Positions 32,390 to 43,860 of a stretch of 64,000 bases of DNA are shown here, in pieces. Both the position numbers and the translations under genes were made by a program. This DNA comes from Euzebya pacifica. Its GTDB lineage: Bacteria; Actinomycetota; Nitriliruptoria; Euzebyales; Euzebyaceae. Below the pieces are notes generated by a model. It was not told the origin of the DNA. It saw nothing but the letters and a program-made list of their open reading frames with translations, and did not search any database. Each line of letters begins with the position of its first letter. Positions within the stretch are counted from its first letter, which is position 1. The stretch covers positions 1,178,001 through 1,242,000 of the forward strand of contig NZ_CP031165.1 in NCBI RefSeq assembly GCF_003344865.1, written 5' to 3'.

Positions 32390-32506
32390 CGACTCCTTTG
32401 TGACGGGGTAGTCTGTAGTCCGAACGGGTGGGGTCGACGTCTGGTTACATGAGTAGTCACCAGGGCATCGACGGCCCCACCCCCACGCGAACTACGGGAG
32501 CATCGA

Positions 32507-33184
32507 ATGAGCGAGACGCCGGCCGACTCCATCAAGGTCATCGTCGCCGACGACCACGCGCTCTTCCGTCGGGGACTGTTCATGGTCCTCGAGTCCGAGG
32601 ACGACATCGACGTCGTGGCCGAGGCCAGCGACGGTGACGAGGTCATCGCCCTCGCCGAGGAGCACATTCCCGACCTGGTGCTGATGGACGTCCGGATGCC
32701 CGGCATCACGGGGATCGAGGCGACCAAGTCGATCAAGGACAAGGTCCCCTCGACGAAGATCCTGATGCTGACGATCTCCGATGAGGAAGAGGACCTCTAC
32801 GACGCGATCAAGGCAGGCGCGTCGGGGTACCTCCTCAAGGAGATCTCCATCGACGAGGTCGCCGACGCCATTCGCAGCGTCCACGCCGGTCAGTCCCTGA
32901 TCTCGCCCTCCATGGCCTCCAAGCTGCTCAACGAGTTCGCGGCGATGGCCAAGAAGGACGAGGAGAAGCAGCAGATGCCGGCCCCCCGGCTGACCGACCG
33001 CGAGATGGAGGTCCTGACGCTCGTCGCCAAGGGGATGAACAACCGCGACATCGCCAAGGAGCTGTTCATCTCCGAGAACACGGTGAAGAACCACGTGCGC
33101 AACATCCTGGAGAAGCTGCACCTCCACTCGCGCATGGAAGCCGTCGTCTACGCCGTCCGCGAGAAGCTCCTCGAAATTAAGTAG
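32507..33184 (+). CDS. NarL/FixJ-family response regulator
   Basis: 225 residues. Receiver domain 1-125 with acidic pocket D15-D16, phospho-acceptor D61 (V-L-M-D-V-R-M-P) and the conserved lysine in G-Y-L-L-K-E. The LuxR helix-turn-helix spans about 158-218 (L-T-D-R-E-M-E-V-L-T-L-V-A-K-G, then N-R-D-I-A-K-E-L-F-I-S-E-N-T-V-K-N-H). GGGAG lies 10 bases before the ATG. No partner kinase is adjacent, so it is an orphan. The same gene follows hpf in streptomycetes. Its stop overlaps the next, opposite gene by 8 bases. Confidence 0.92.
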   Translation: MSETPADSIKVIVADDHALFRRGLFMVLESEDDIDVVAEASDGDEVIALAEEHIPDLVLMDVRMPGITGIEATKSIKDKVPSTKILMLTISDEEEDLYDAIKAGASGYLLKEISIDEVADAIRSVHAGQSLISPSMASKLLNEFAAMAKKDEEKQQMPAPRLTDREMEVLTLVAKGMNNRDIAKELFISENTVKNHVRNILEKLHLHSRMEAVVYAVREKLLEIK

Positions 33185-36100
33185 GCGTTCCCGCCGGTTC
33201 GAGGGTGGGGAAGGGGTGGATGGGGGCGTCGATCTCCTCCATCCGCGAGACATAGGCCTGGTAGGCGCGTCGTGCCTCGCCGTGGGTTCCGACGCTGGAG
33301 AGGATCTCGACGAGCGCCAGGTGGGCGTCCTCGGCCCAGGCGTCCCGCTCCAGGACCCGGCGCCAGCAACGGGCGGCTTCGGGCGCGTCACCGAGCGACC
33401 ACGCGATCCCCGCCAGGGCCCGGGCCACGTCAGCGGCCAGCGCGCGGGCACGATCGCGCAGCTCCGTCGCCCACGGCTCGTAGGGATGTTCCTCGAGGAA
33501 GTCCCCGGTGTAGGCCGCGTCGGCACGTCGCAGCCGATCGCTGCCGTCGCCGCCGCTCCGCACGGCATCGAGTCCGCTCCTGGCATCGTCGACGAACCGC
33601 CACACGTCGACATCCAGCCCGTGCGGGTCCAGGTGGAGGCTGCCCCGGTCGGCGACGATCGCCTCGCGGGCCGGCCCCAGCGCCCGGCGGAGCTTGGACA
33701 GCTCGACCGACAGCCGTGGGCCCAGCCGTGAGGGATCGCCGTCGGGCCACAAAGCGCACGCCACCTCCTCACGGGGGACCGGCCGGCCCCGACGGGCGAC
33801 GAGCCGAGCCAGCAGCAGGCGTGACTTGCGGGACCCCCAGGTCTCGTGCGGCACCGGCGCCCCGTCGACCTCGAGGGTCAGCCCACCCAGCAGCCGTAGC
33901 CGAACGGCTCCAGGACCTGTGTCGTTGGCCTCCTCGGCGCACCAGGCGCGGATGCGTTCGGCAACGCCTGTTGCGCCCATCTCCACGAGCCGCGTCTCCG
34001 CTGCGGCCGCTGCGGGGCTGCCGACGTCCGCCGCGAGCATGGCCGTCGCGGCCACGCCGACCGGGCAGCCCAGCCCGGCCCAGATCGCCCGTGCCGCCGA
34101 GACATGTCGTGCGCCGGCGGTGCGCTCGGCCGCTGCCAGCACGTGCAACGCCTCGGCCTCGTTGACCCGGTCGCGGCGATGGCGCGCGTCGGCCAGGGCC
34201 TGCAGGGCCAGGCGGGTGGCGTGTTCCCGCTCGTGGCGGTGCAGGGCCACGGAGGCCTGCGCGATCAACGCCTCCGCCCTCGCCAACCCACCGGAGACCG
34301 CAACCGCTTCGGCCGCCAGCGCCGCGGCCGCCGTCGGGTCGTCGATGGCGAGGACGACTGCCCGAGCCGCCAGCGCGGGCGCGAGGACCTGCTGGTCGTC
34401 GGTGCGCCTGGCGATCTCGATCGCCCGGCCGAGGGCCGACAGGGCACCCGGTCGGTCGCCGCGGTCGCCGGCCAGCAACCCTCGCCGGAGCAACGGGTAG
34501 ACGACCATGTCGGTGCCGACCTCGGTGCAGATCCGTTCGGCCTCGGTGACGTCGGCGGCCGCCTCCTCCATGCGGCCGAGGCGGTGGTGGACCTCGGCGC
34601 GGTTGGACAGGGCCATGCTGCGCATCGTGCGCTCGCCGGCGAGGCCGGACAGGTGGATCGCCTTCTCCAGCTCGCCGAGCGCCGCGTCGAACGCCCCCTC
34701 CTCACAGAAATGGGAGGCCCGGTTGGTGTGGATGCGGATCAGCTGCAGCGCATCGCCTGCCCGTTCGGCGGCTGCCAGCGCAGCCCGGTAGTGGGCGTCG
34801 TTGGCGGCCCGGTCGCCGTCGGCGGCAGCCACCATGGCCAGCGCGGTGCGTGCCGCGGCCTCTGCGCCGGGCTCCCCGCTCGCGATGGCGTCCCGCAACG
34901 CGTCGGTCGCCAGCTGACGGGCCCGCGGCAGGTCCCCGCGGAGCCAGCAGGCCGCCGCACCCCATGCCTGCGCCAACGCGGTGTCCCCAAGGCTGTCGCC
35001 CGTGGCATCAACCTCGGCGCCGGGAAAGCCGTCCTCGTAGGCGGCCATGGCCTCGTCCAGCTCGCCCCTCAGGTAGTGGATCAACCCGACCCGCCAGGCA
35101 AGCTTGGGGCGGATGCCCGGCTCGGCACCCTGCGATGCACGGAGGTAGGCGGCCAACGATCCGGCCCAGTCGCCACGCACCTGGTTGGCGTCGCCCTCCA
35201 GGATGTGCAGCAGGCTGGTGCGTCCCTCGGGAGGTACCGCCGCGCAGGCATCGGCGACCACGTCGACCTGACCGCTGCGCAGCAGCTGGGCCCCGTCGGC
35301 CTCCAGCATGGCGACCAGCAGGTCGTGGTCGTCGGCGCGGACGAGGCAGGTCAGCGCCGGGGCCGGCTGGTCATGGGCCTCGAACCACTCGGCGGCGGCG
35401 CGCAGGCGACGGGAACGGGTGGCTGGTGATTCGCCTGCCGAGGCGGCGACGACGTCCACCACCAGGTCCGACAGGCGATGACCGCTCCCGCTGACGGGCG
35501 TCAGGAAGACCCCATGGCGCTGCAGCTCCGCCATGCCGGACGCCGCGTCCTCCACGCCCAGGTGCGCCAGCATCGGGTCGTCGACCCACGGCAGGTCGAC
35601 GGCGGCGTGGAGGACCGCCCGCGCGGCCGGTGACCGGCGCTGGAGGGCCCGGTCGACCAGCGGCTGGACCTCTGCCGGCAGCGACGGGTCGTCCGCCTCG
35701 GCGGCCAGCCTGACCCCGAGGGCCCACCCGCCCGTTGCATCGAGGATCTGCGGCGCCCGGCCGGGATCGGCGTCGAGGGCTTCCAGCAGCGCCTCGACGG
35801 CGGGCAGGTCGAAGGCCAGCTCGTCGCCGGTCAGCTCCAGCCCGCACATCCCGGCGAGTTCTCGCGGCAGCGACGAGCCCGCAGCGACGACGACGTGGAG
35901 CGTGGGCGGTGCCTGGCGCACCAGCGAGGCCAGCAGGTGCCCCACACCGGGCACGTCGGCCACCGGATCGAGCTCGTCGACGACGATGACCAGCTCGGTG
36001 TCGCCGATGGCGTCGACGAGGTCGCCGGCCATGGCGGTGCCCCGCCGGGTCGGGGACTCCGGTTCGGGTGCAGCGCTGCGCCACGACGCCGACAGGTCGG

Positions 36101-36326
36101 GGAGGTCGACGACACGGGCAAGGGCCTCGACGAGGCCCGAGGCAGCGTTCGCCCACGAGCTGGTCGGCTGCGGATGCCACACGGCGGCCCTGACCCCGGA
36201 GTACCAGGCTCGCAGGACGGTGCTCTTGCCGGAGCCCGGACCGGCGACGATCGCGGTCAGGCGATGCTCCAGGGCGCGGTCCAGCCGTGCGGTCAAGGAG
36301 GGTCTGGCCAGCAAGAGGGCATCCAC
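33177..36326 (-). CDS. Large signal-transduction ATPase with TPRs and BTAD (SARP-type) output domain
   Basis: 1049 residues from GTG 36326. Order: P-loop G-P-G-S-G-K-S-T at 29-36 and Walker B V-I-V-V-D-E-L-D near 112-120 (STAND/MalT-like ATPase); helical TPR-like repeats about 350-780; an OmpR-like winged helix from about 807 (L-R-L-L-G-G-L-T-L-E-V-D-G-A-P-V); and a BTAD from about 900. The usual actinobacterial order is winged helix first (AfsR). Here the DNA-binding part is at the C-terminus, as in a MalT-like layout with a BTAD replacing LuxR. TATCCT 9-14 bases before the GTG suggests a leaderless start. Targets unknown; it is divergent from secA across a folded spacer. Confidence 0.82.
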   Translation of the reverse strand: MDALLLARPSLTARLDRALEHRLTAIVAGPGSGKSTVLRAWYSGVRAAVWHPQPTSSWANAASGLVEALARVVDLPDLSASWRSAAPEPESPTRRGTAMAGDLVDAIGDTELVIVVDELDPVADVPGVGHLLASLVRQAPPTLHVVVAAGSSLPRELAGMCGLELTGDELAFDLPAVEALLEALDADPGRAPQILDATGGWALGVRLAAEADDPSLPAEVQPLVDRALQRRSPAARAVLHAAVDLPWVDDPMLAHLGVEDAASGMAELQRHGVFLTPVSGSGHRLSDLVVDVVAASAGESPATRSRRLRAAAEWFEAHDQPAPALTCLVRADDHDLLVAMLEADGAQLLRSGQVDVVADACAAVPPEGRTSLLHILEGDANQVRGDWAGSLAAYLRASQGAEPGIRPKLAWRVGLIHYLRGELDEAMAAYEDGFPGAEVDATGDSLGDTALAQAWGAAACWLRGDLPRARQLATDALRDAIASGEPGAEAAARTALAMVAAADGDRAANDAHYRAALAAAERAGDALQLIRIHTNRASHFCEEGAFDAALGELEKAIHLSGLAGERTMRSMALSNRAEVHHRLGRMEEAAADVTEAERICTEVGTDMVVYPLLRRGLLAGDRGDRPGALSALGRAIEIARRTDDQQVLAPALAARAVVLAIDDPTAAAALAAEAVAVSGGLARAEALIAQASVALHRHEREHATRLALQALADARHRRDRVNEAEALHVLAAAERTAGARHVSAARAIWAGLGCPVGVAATAMLAADVGSPAAAAAETRLVEMGATGVAERIRAWCAEEANDTGPGAVRLRLLGGLTLEVDGAPVPHETWGSRKSRLLLARLVARRGRPVPREEVACALWPDGDPSRLGPRLSVELSKLRRALGPAREAIVADRGSLHLDPHGLDVDVWRFVDDARSGLDAVRSGGDGSDRLRRADAAYTGDFLEEHPYEPWATELRDRARALAADVARALAGIAWSLGDAPEAARCWRRVLERDAWAEDAHLALVEILSSVGTHGEARRAYQAYVSRMEEIDAPIHPFPTLEPAGTPT

Positions 36327-36360
36327 GTTCCGAAAGGATAGTGAAAGCCTCGTTCCTATC

Positions 36361-36490
36361 GTGCACCGCAGTGGCGCCACCCCGGTGGTGCACACGCTGC
36401 ATGAGGGGGCGAGCCCACCTCGGATGGGAACCGGCTGAGGGACCGGTCCCGGGTCGTCACACCCCCCGGACGACACGAGGTGGGCTCGCC
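36361..36490. other. Strongly folded non-coding segment between the BTAD regulator and secA
   Basis: Outer arms GGCGAGCCCACCTCG (36408-36422) and CGAGGTGGGCTCGCC (36476-36490) pair over 15 bases. Between them ACCGG...CCGGT and GTCGTC...GACGAC form two inner stems, making a three-way-junction shape. Just before, GTGCACC (36361-36367) pairs with GGTGCAC (36387-36393) around an inner GTGG-CG-CCAC hairpin. No protein frame explains it. The remainder of the gap (36491-36655) shows only a weak -10 (TACGCT, 36539). Confidence 0.5.
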
Positions 36491-36655
36491 AGCAGGGGGA
36501 TGTCCGACCGCGCGATCGGCCGAAGGAGCAGACGGGGATACGCTGGGAGCCGGACCCCACGTTCTGACGGGGTTCGACGCGCGCCCATCGGCGTGTGCGC
36601 GTGACGAAACGGTGGTCGCGAGGACGCAGATCCCAGGCGGCCGGGAGAGTGACGG

Positions 36656-39510
<2,855 letters not shown>

Positions 39511-39514
<4 letters not shown>

Positions 39515-39558
39515 TGCGCCCCTCCGGGGCGGGCCTGATGCGCCCCTTCGGGGCGGGC
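39511..39558 (+). repeat. 24-bp tandem hairpin repeat at the secA-lgt junction
   Basis: Units 39511-39534 and 39535-39558 differ at one base, and a third begins at 39559 (CTGATGG). Each holds a CGCCCC-TNC-GGGGCG hairpin (39517-39531, 39541-39555). They may weaken read-through from secA to lgt. Confidence 0.9.
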
Positions 39559-39579
39559 CTGATGGCCTCTCGACGCTGA
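39514..39579 (+). CDS. Possible 21-residue coupling peptide between secA and lgt
   Basis: ATG at 39514 overlaps the secA stop (TGATG). The 21 codons encode two M-R-P-S/F-G-A-G-L units plus M-A-S-R-R and stop one base before the lgt GTG. The fit from stop to start at both ends would couple translation of secA and lgt. There is no evidence that the peptide itself has a role. Confidence 0.3.
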
Positions 39580-39580
39580 C

Positions 39581-40420
39581 GTGTTCGCTTCCATCCCCTC
39601 ACCGTCCACCAACGCCCTGCACCTGGGCCCGCTGCAGCTGACCTTCTACGGGTTGGCGATCGCGATCGGGGTCACGATCGCGTGGCGCATGACCGTGCGA
39701 CGCATGGCGCGTCGGGGCGCGGACACCGAGGTCATCGAGCGGATGCTGATCAGGGCGATCCTGCTCGGCTTCCTCGGGGCCCGCGCCGCGTACGTGTCCA
39801 CCCATCTCTCGCGGTTCGAGGACGAACCGTGGAAGGTCATCGCGATCTGGGAGGGTGGCCTGGCCCTCTTCGGCGGCCTGACCGTCGGCACGCTGGTGCT
39901 GGTGGTGCTGAGCCGCCGGTGGGGGGTGCGGCTGCCCGACCTGCTGGACGCCGTGGCACCCGCCGTGCCGGTCGCCCAGGCGTTCGGGCGCTGGGGCAAC
40001 TACTTCAACCAGGAGCTGTTCGGCACGCCGACGACCCTTCCGTGGGGGCTGGAGATCTCGCCGGGCCGGCGGCCGGCGGCCTACCCCGACGCCGAGACGT
40101 TCCATCCGACGTTCCTGTACGAATCCCTCTGGAACCTCGGGCTCGCGGCCGTGATCCTCTGGCTGGAGCGTCGCCATCCCTCGTTGCGCGGTCGGCTGAT
40201 CGGCGTGTACCTGATCGGGTACGGGACCATCCGGTTCCTGCTCGAGCTGATCCGTACCGACACGACCTTCAGGCTGCTGGGGTTGAGCCGCAACGGGTGG
40301 GTCTCGATCGTCGTCGTGATCGTCGGCGCGGGGATCCTCCTGTGGCGCCGGGCCGCGGCGGACCCCGACGACCGTGCGACCGAATCCGGGGAGCTCGACC
40401 CCTCGCCTTCGGACGCCTGA
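39581..40420 (+). CDS. lgt: Prolipoprotein diacylglyceryl transferase
   Basis: 279 residues, GTG start. Seven membrane segments, and the signature G-R-W-G-N-Y-F-N-Q-E-L-F-G near 136-148. The conserved H-P-T-F-L-Y-E-S and a late R-F-L-L-E-L-I-R-T-D match Lgt. It transfers diacylglycerol from phosphatidylglycerol to the cysteine of prelipoproteins. Linkage to secA, rather than the usual trp or pyk context, puts export and lipidation side by side. An acidic cytoplasmic tail of about 25 residues ends the protein. Confidence 0.95.
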   Translation: MFASIPSPSTNALHLGPLQLTFYGLAIAIGVTIAWRMTVRRMARRGADTEVIERMLIRAILLGFLGARAAYVSTHLSRFEDEPWKVIAIWEGGLALFGGLTVGTLVLVVLSRRWGVRLPDLLDAVAPAVPVAQAFGRWGNYFNQELFGTPTTLPWGLEISPGRRPAAYPDAETFHPTFLYESLWNLGLAAVILWLERRHPSLRGRLIGVYLIGYGTIRFLLELIRTDTTFRLLGLSRNGWVSIVVVIVGAGILLWRRAAADPDDRATESGELDPSPSDA

Positions 40421-40482
40421 CAGTTCGTCCGAAGTGGGGGTGGCAGGCAGGAACGGCGGTTCGTGTCGCGAACAGGCCAACC

Positions 40483-41250
40483 ATGACTCGTCTGATGTTG
40501 ATCCTGTCCGCGTTGTCCCTGCTGCTCGTCGGGGTCATCGCCCCAGCTGGCGCCCAGGGCAGCGACACCTCCAGCACCTGGTTCACCGATGCCGAGGGCG
40601 ACGCCACCGCCTTCGTCGTCGAGGGGCTGCCGCTTCCGTCCCAAGCGTCGCTCGATCTCGTCGAGGGGACGGTCGACTTCGACCACGCCACCAAGGAGCT
40701 GGTCTTCGAGGTGGGTGTGCTCGACCTGACTGGTTCCCCAGCCGTGGGCGCTGCCGGCAACACCTACTACGTCAACTTCTCCGTCGCCAACGGCATCTTC
40801 GGCGGCAGCGGCCGCTTCTTCGCGTCGGGCACCCAGCACGTCGTCGATGCGGACCGCTTCACGCTGGGATCCTTCGACGAGAACGGGCTGCGGTCCACCG
40901 TCGGGCCGATCAGCGGCAGCTTCGACGCCGACACCGATGTCGTCACCCTGCGCGTGCCGGCCAGCATGATCGCCAGTGAGGGTGTGCCGCTCGAGGCGGG
41001 CAGCACCGTCGGCTCCGACGGGCTCCTGGCCCAGCGCTACCTCGGCTCCAGCCTGACCGGTGGCGCCACGCCCACCGCTGACCTCGCCGACGGCGGCAGC
41101 AGCTACACCGTCCCCCACCCCGACGCCGATGGTGACGGCTTCCGCGCCGACGTCGACTGCGACGACGACGACCCCAGCGTCAACCCGGGCGCCGACGAGG
41201 TGGCCGGCGACGGCATCGACAACAACTGCGACGGCCAGGTCGACGAGTAG
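40483..41250 (+). CDS. Secreted protein with C-terminal MopE-type metal-binding motif
   Basis: 255 residues with a signal peptide (1-24, cleavage near A-G-A-Q). The body (30-210) is beta-rich with no family I recognise: F-T-D-A-E-G-D-A near 33, then regular hydrophobic strands. The end reads D-A-D-G-D-G-F-x5-D-C-D-D-D-D-P, then N-P-G-A-D-E, and finally D-G-I-D-N-N-C-D-G-Q-V-D, the MopE/thrombospondin-like calcium or copper motif with paired cysteines. Likely an extracellular calcium-stabilised protein. It stands alone after lgt, with no strong promoter seen. Confidence 0.8.
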   Translation: MTRLMLILSALSLLLVGVIAPAGAQGSDTSSTWFTDAEGDATAFVVEGLPLPSQASLDLVEGTVDFDHATKELVFEVGVLDLTGSPAVGAAGNTYYVNFSVANGIFGGSGRFFASGTQHVVDADRFTLGSFDENGLRSTVGPISGSFDADTDVVTLRVPASMIASEGVPLEAGSTVGSDGLLAQRYLGSSLTGGATPTADLADGGSSYTVPHPDADGDGFRADVDCDDDDPSVNPGADEVAGDGIDNNCDGQVDE

Positions 41251-41256
41251 GTCTCC

Positions 41257-42117
41257 TCAGCGTCGGGCGGCGGTGACCAGCCGCTCGGCGGCGAAGACCA
41301 GCCGTGGGGCGTCCTGCCCCACGGCTCGGGCCCACTCGCTGGCGCCCGTCACGACGGGATCCTCGAACCCTGCCTCGGTCACCAGCGCCGTGATGTCCCA
41401 GTCGTCGTAGGAGGATCGCAGGGGCTCGCCGAGCGCCTCGAACACCAGGCGAGCCCCGCCCTCCACGAACGCACCGGCGAGCCCGCCGCCGCCGATCGGG
41501 TGGGCAAAGGTCGTCACCAGCCGGCTGCCGGGGGCCGACAGCTCGGCCAGCCCCGTGGCGGTCGACCGCACGGCCGAGTCGTCCAGGTAGGGCACGACGG
41601 CCTCCCACACCCACAGCGTGGGCCGCTGTCGGTCCCACGACGTCGGGGCCAGGGCCAGCAGCAGCGAGTCCTCGGCCAGGTCCGCGGCGACGAACTGCAC
41701 GTCGGCGAGCGGGGTCAGGTCGGCCATGGCTGCCCGCTTGCGTCGCTGGGTTGCCGGGCGGTCGACCTCCACCACGCTTGCTCCCCGGAGGGCCTCCAGC
41801 CGCCACGCGCGCGAGTCGTATCCGGCGCCGACCACGACGACCTGCCTGATCCCGGCGAGCACGGCCCGCTCGACCTCGGCGTCGACCGCCGTCATCCGCA
41901 ACGCGGCATGCACGTTCAGCCCGCCGAGCCCGACGGCCACGGCCGCCCGTCCGCCGGGAAGCGTCGCAGCGGCTCGCAGGCCGCGAACTGCGGGACGCGC
42001 CAGACGGGGGAGCGCCCGCTCGGCCAGCCCGTCGTGCAGATCGCCGCGCCCCACGGCACGGCCCAACGCCACGGCACGGGCGGTCCACGAGGCTCGGGTG
42101 CGGTGGTGCGACGTCAC
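41257..42117 (-). CDS. SAM-dependent methyltransferase of the leucine carboxyl methyltransferase (PF04072) type
   Basis: 286 residues from GTG 42117. A long helical N-terminus leads to V-V-V-V-G-A-G-Y-D-S-R-A-W-R-L (93-107), the SAM loop variant typical of LCM/PPM1 and the TIGR00027 O-methyltransferases of actinobacteria, and V-E-V-D-R-P (D119) at the end of strand two. Substrates of these bacterial enzymes are largely unknown; some make polyketide or lipid esters. It ends 6 bases after the preceding opposite gene, so the two converge tightly. Confidence 0.85.
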   Translation of the reverse strand: MTSHHRTRASWTARAVALGRAVGRGDLHDGLAERALPRLARPAVRGLRAAATLPGGRAAVAVGLGGLNVHAALRMTAVDAEVERAVLAGIRQVVVVGAGYDSRAWRLEALRGASVVEVDRPATQRRKRAAMADLTPLADVQFVAADLAEDSLLLALAPTSWDRQRPTLWVWEAVVPYLDDSAVRSTATGLAELSAPGSRLVTTFAHPIGGGGLAGAFVEGGARLVFEALGEPLRSSYDDWDITALVTEAGFEDPVVTGASEWARAVGQDAPRLVFAAERLVTAARR

Positions 42118-42165
42118 GGCGGCGAACCCTAGCCACTCGGCCGCCCGGTGGCCGCCGGACATGCC

Positions 42166-42852
42166 ATGATCAGCCGAGTGGACCACCTGCAGATGATCGA
42201 GGACGAATCCGCCGCCTTCCTCGAGGCGGTCCTGTCCGGCAGCCTCGATGTGCCCGTCCCACCCTGCCCGGGCTGGACGATGACCGACCTGCTGGGGCAC
42301 CTGGGCGTCGTGCAGTGGTTCCACGGCAGCCACCTGGACCGTGGGGTGACCGACCCGCCTCCCGGTCCGCGGCCGACCCCGCCGGCTGACGGGCTGGCCG
42401 ACTGGTTTCGCGAGGGCACCGCCGTCCTGCTCGACACCCTCCGTCGCCTGCCACCGGACGCCCTGGCCTTCACCTTCGACCCCCCCAACGACACCGTGTC
42501 GTTCTGGCACCGTCGGATGGCCCACGAGGCCGCCATCCACCGTTGGGATGCCCAGCTGGCCCGCAACCGGGCCGTCGGGTTCCAGGTCGACCAGGCGCAC
42601 GACGGCATCGCGGAGTACCTGTCGGTGTTCCTGCCGCGGTCACGCGCCGACGATGCGCCGGAGGGGACGGTCGTCCTGACCTCGGAGGAGGGCGCCACGC
42701 AGTCGACCTCCCACGGCGACCCCGACGCTGCTCGGGCGACCGTCGTTGGTTCGGCCGACGAGCTCTGGCTGGCGGTGTGGGGACGTCAATCGCTGGTCGA
42801 CCTCGACGTCGAGGGCGACCTCGACCTGGTCCGCTCGATCGTCAACCGCTGA
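42166..42852 (+). CDS. Mycothiol-dependent maleylpyruvate isomerase-family (DinB-fold) protein
   Basis: 228 residues from ATG 42166; GTG 42178 (giving M-D-H-L-Q-M) is an alternative that fits relatives well. The DinB-like four-helix bundle is shown by C-P-G-W-T-M-T-D-L-L-G-H-L-G (H45) and H-E-A-A-I-H-R-W-D-A near 120-129, which supply the metal histidines. Members use mycothiol as cofactor or carry thiol transferase activity; the substrate is unknown. Divergent from the methyltransferase across about 48 bases. Confidence 0.83.
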   Translation: MISRVDHLQMIEDESAAFLEAVLSGSLDVPVPPCPGWTMTDLLGHLGVVQWFHGSHLDRGVTDPPPGPRPTPPADGLADWFREGTAVLLDTLRRLPPDALAFTFDPPNDTVSFWHRRMAHEAAIHRWDAQLARNRAVGFQVDQAHDGIAEYLSVFLPRSRADDAPEGTVVLTSEEGATQSTSHGDPDAARATVVGSADELWLAVWGRQSLVDLDVEGDLDLVRSIVNR

Positions 42853-42861
42853 GCCGCAGGG

Positions 42862-43824
42862 TCACCAGCCCCAGGTGCGGACGGGATTGCGTGCCCGCCC
42901 GTCGAGACACTCCTGCATCCGGCGACGCATCATCGGGTCGACCATCGCCTCGGCCCGTGCGCGCGTGACCCAGCGGACCTCGGTCACCTCGTGGGTGTGC
43001 ACGGGGGACGGGTCGGGAGTCGGCGCCGCCGGACGGGCGGCGTAGAAGAACTGCACGCGGTCGGGGTGGTCGTGGGCGAACACCCCGAGCAGCTCGTCGA
43101 GCACGACGCGCACACCGCCTTCCTCCCACGCCTCGCGGACGGCTGCGTCCGCCGGACTCTCCGCGGCGTCCACGAGCCCTCCCGGCAACGTCCACATCCG
43201 CCGGAAGTCGTCGAAGACCACCAGGACACGACCGGCCTCGTCGGTGCAGATCACCGACGCCGCCGTGATCTTCCGGGCGATCGAGCCGAAGAACGTCCGG
43301 CTGCGGTCCGCCATGCTGCCCGGGCTGCGTCCGACGGCCAGGACGACCTCCCCGGCCTCCAGCAGGCCCGGGGTGCGGTCCACCGGCAGGTCCTCCAGTC
43401 CGGCCCAGGGGCGACCGGCAAGGCGTGCGGCCGCCCCGGGCGCGGCCAGCAGCTCGACGTCGATGCCACGTTCCCGCAGGAGGTGGTCCGCCGCCGCAGC
43501 GGCGAGCGCAGGTTGCCCGTCGCCGACCCCGGCCAGCTCCGCAGGGACTGCCGACGGCGCCGCGACGGCGATGATCCCCCCTGGCCGCGTGGCGCGGACC
43601 GCGTCGGCCAGCAGCGTCGGGCCCCGGTCGCCATTGGCAGGGACTTCGCCGGCCAGAAGCAGGATCGCCCCGACGCTGTCGTCGGCCAGCGCGGCCGGTT
43701 CCTCGATGCGCACCTCCCACCCGGCGGCAGCGAGCGCCGTCGCGACCGCCGTGTCGGGGGTGGCCACGACCTCACCGGTCGACAGGAGCGGAGTGATCAG
43801 CGGGAGGAGGGCAGCAGGCTCCAT
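42862..43824 (-). CDS. Nudix hydrolase with N-terminal Rossmann-like domain
   Basis: 320 residues, about twice a minimal Nudix enzyme. The Nudix box G-x5-E-x7-R-E-x-x-E-E-x-G lies near 214-237 (G-L-V-D-A-A-E-S, R-E-A-W-E-E-G-G). Residues 1-160 look like a degenerate methyltransferase fold: R-P-G-G-I-I-A-V-A-A-P near 80 is a motif-VI-like strand, but the SAM glycine loop is missing. Nudix enzymes hydrolyse nucleoside diphosphates linked to another group. Which X is unknown, and the front domain may bind the substrate. Confidence 0.82.
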   Translation of the reverse strand: MEPAALLPLITPLLSTGEVVATPDTAVATALAAAGWEVRIEEPAALADDSVGAILLLAGEVPANGDRGPTLLADAVRATRPGGIIAVAAPSAVPAELAGVGDGQPALAAAAADHLLRERGIDVELLAAPGAAARLAGRPWAGLEDLPVDRTPGLLEAGEVVLAVGRSPGSMADRSRTFFGSIARKITAASVICTDEAGRVLVVFDDFRRMWTLPGGLVDAAESPADAAVREAWEEGGVRVVLDELLGVFAHDHPDRVQFFYAARPAAPTPDPSPVHTHEVTEVRWVTRARAEAMVDPMMRRRMQECLDGRARNPVRTWGW

Positions 43825-43860
43825 GGCGCGCCACGATAGGTCGCCCGCAGGTCCCCGACC

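Noticed and set aside
41257-42600. Longer minus-strand start for the methyltransferase gene
   Set aside because: Upstream of GTG 42117 the frame overlaps the divergent MPI-family gene and lacks family similarity.
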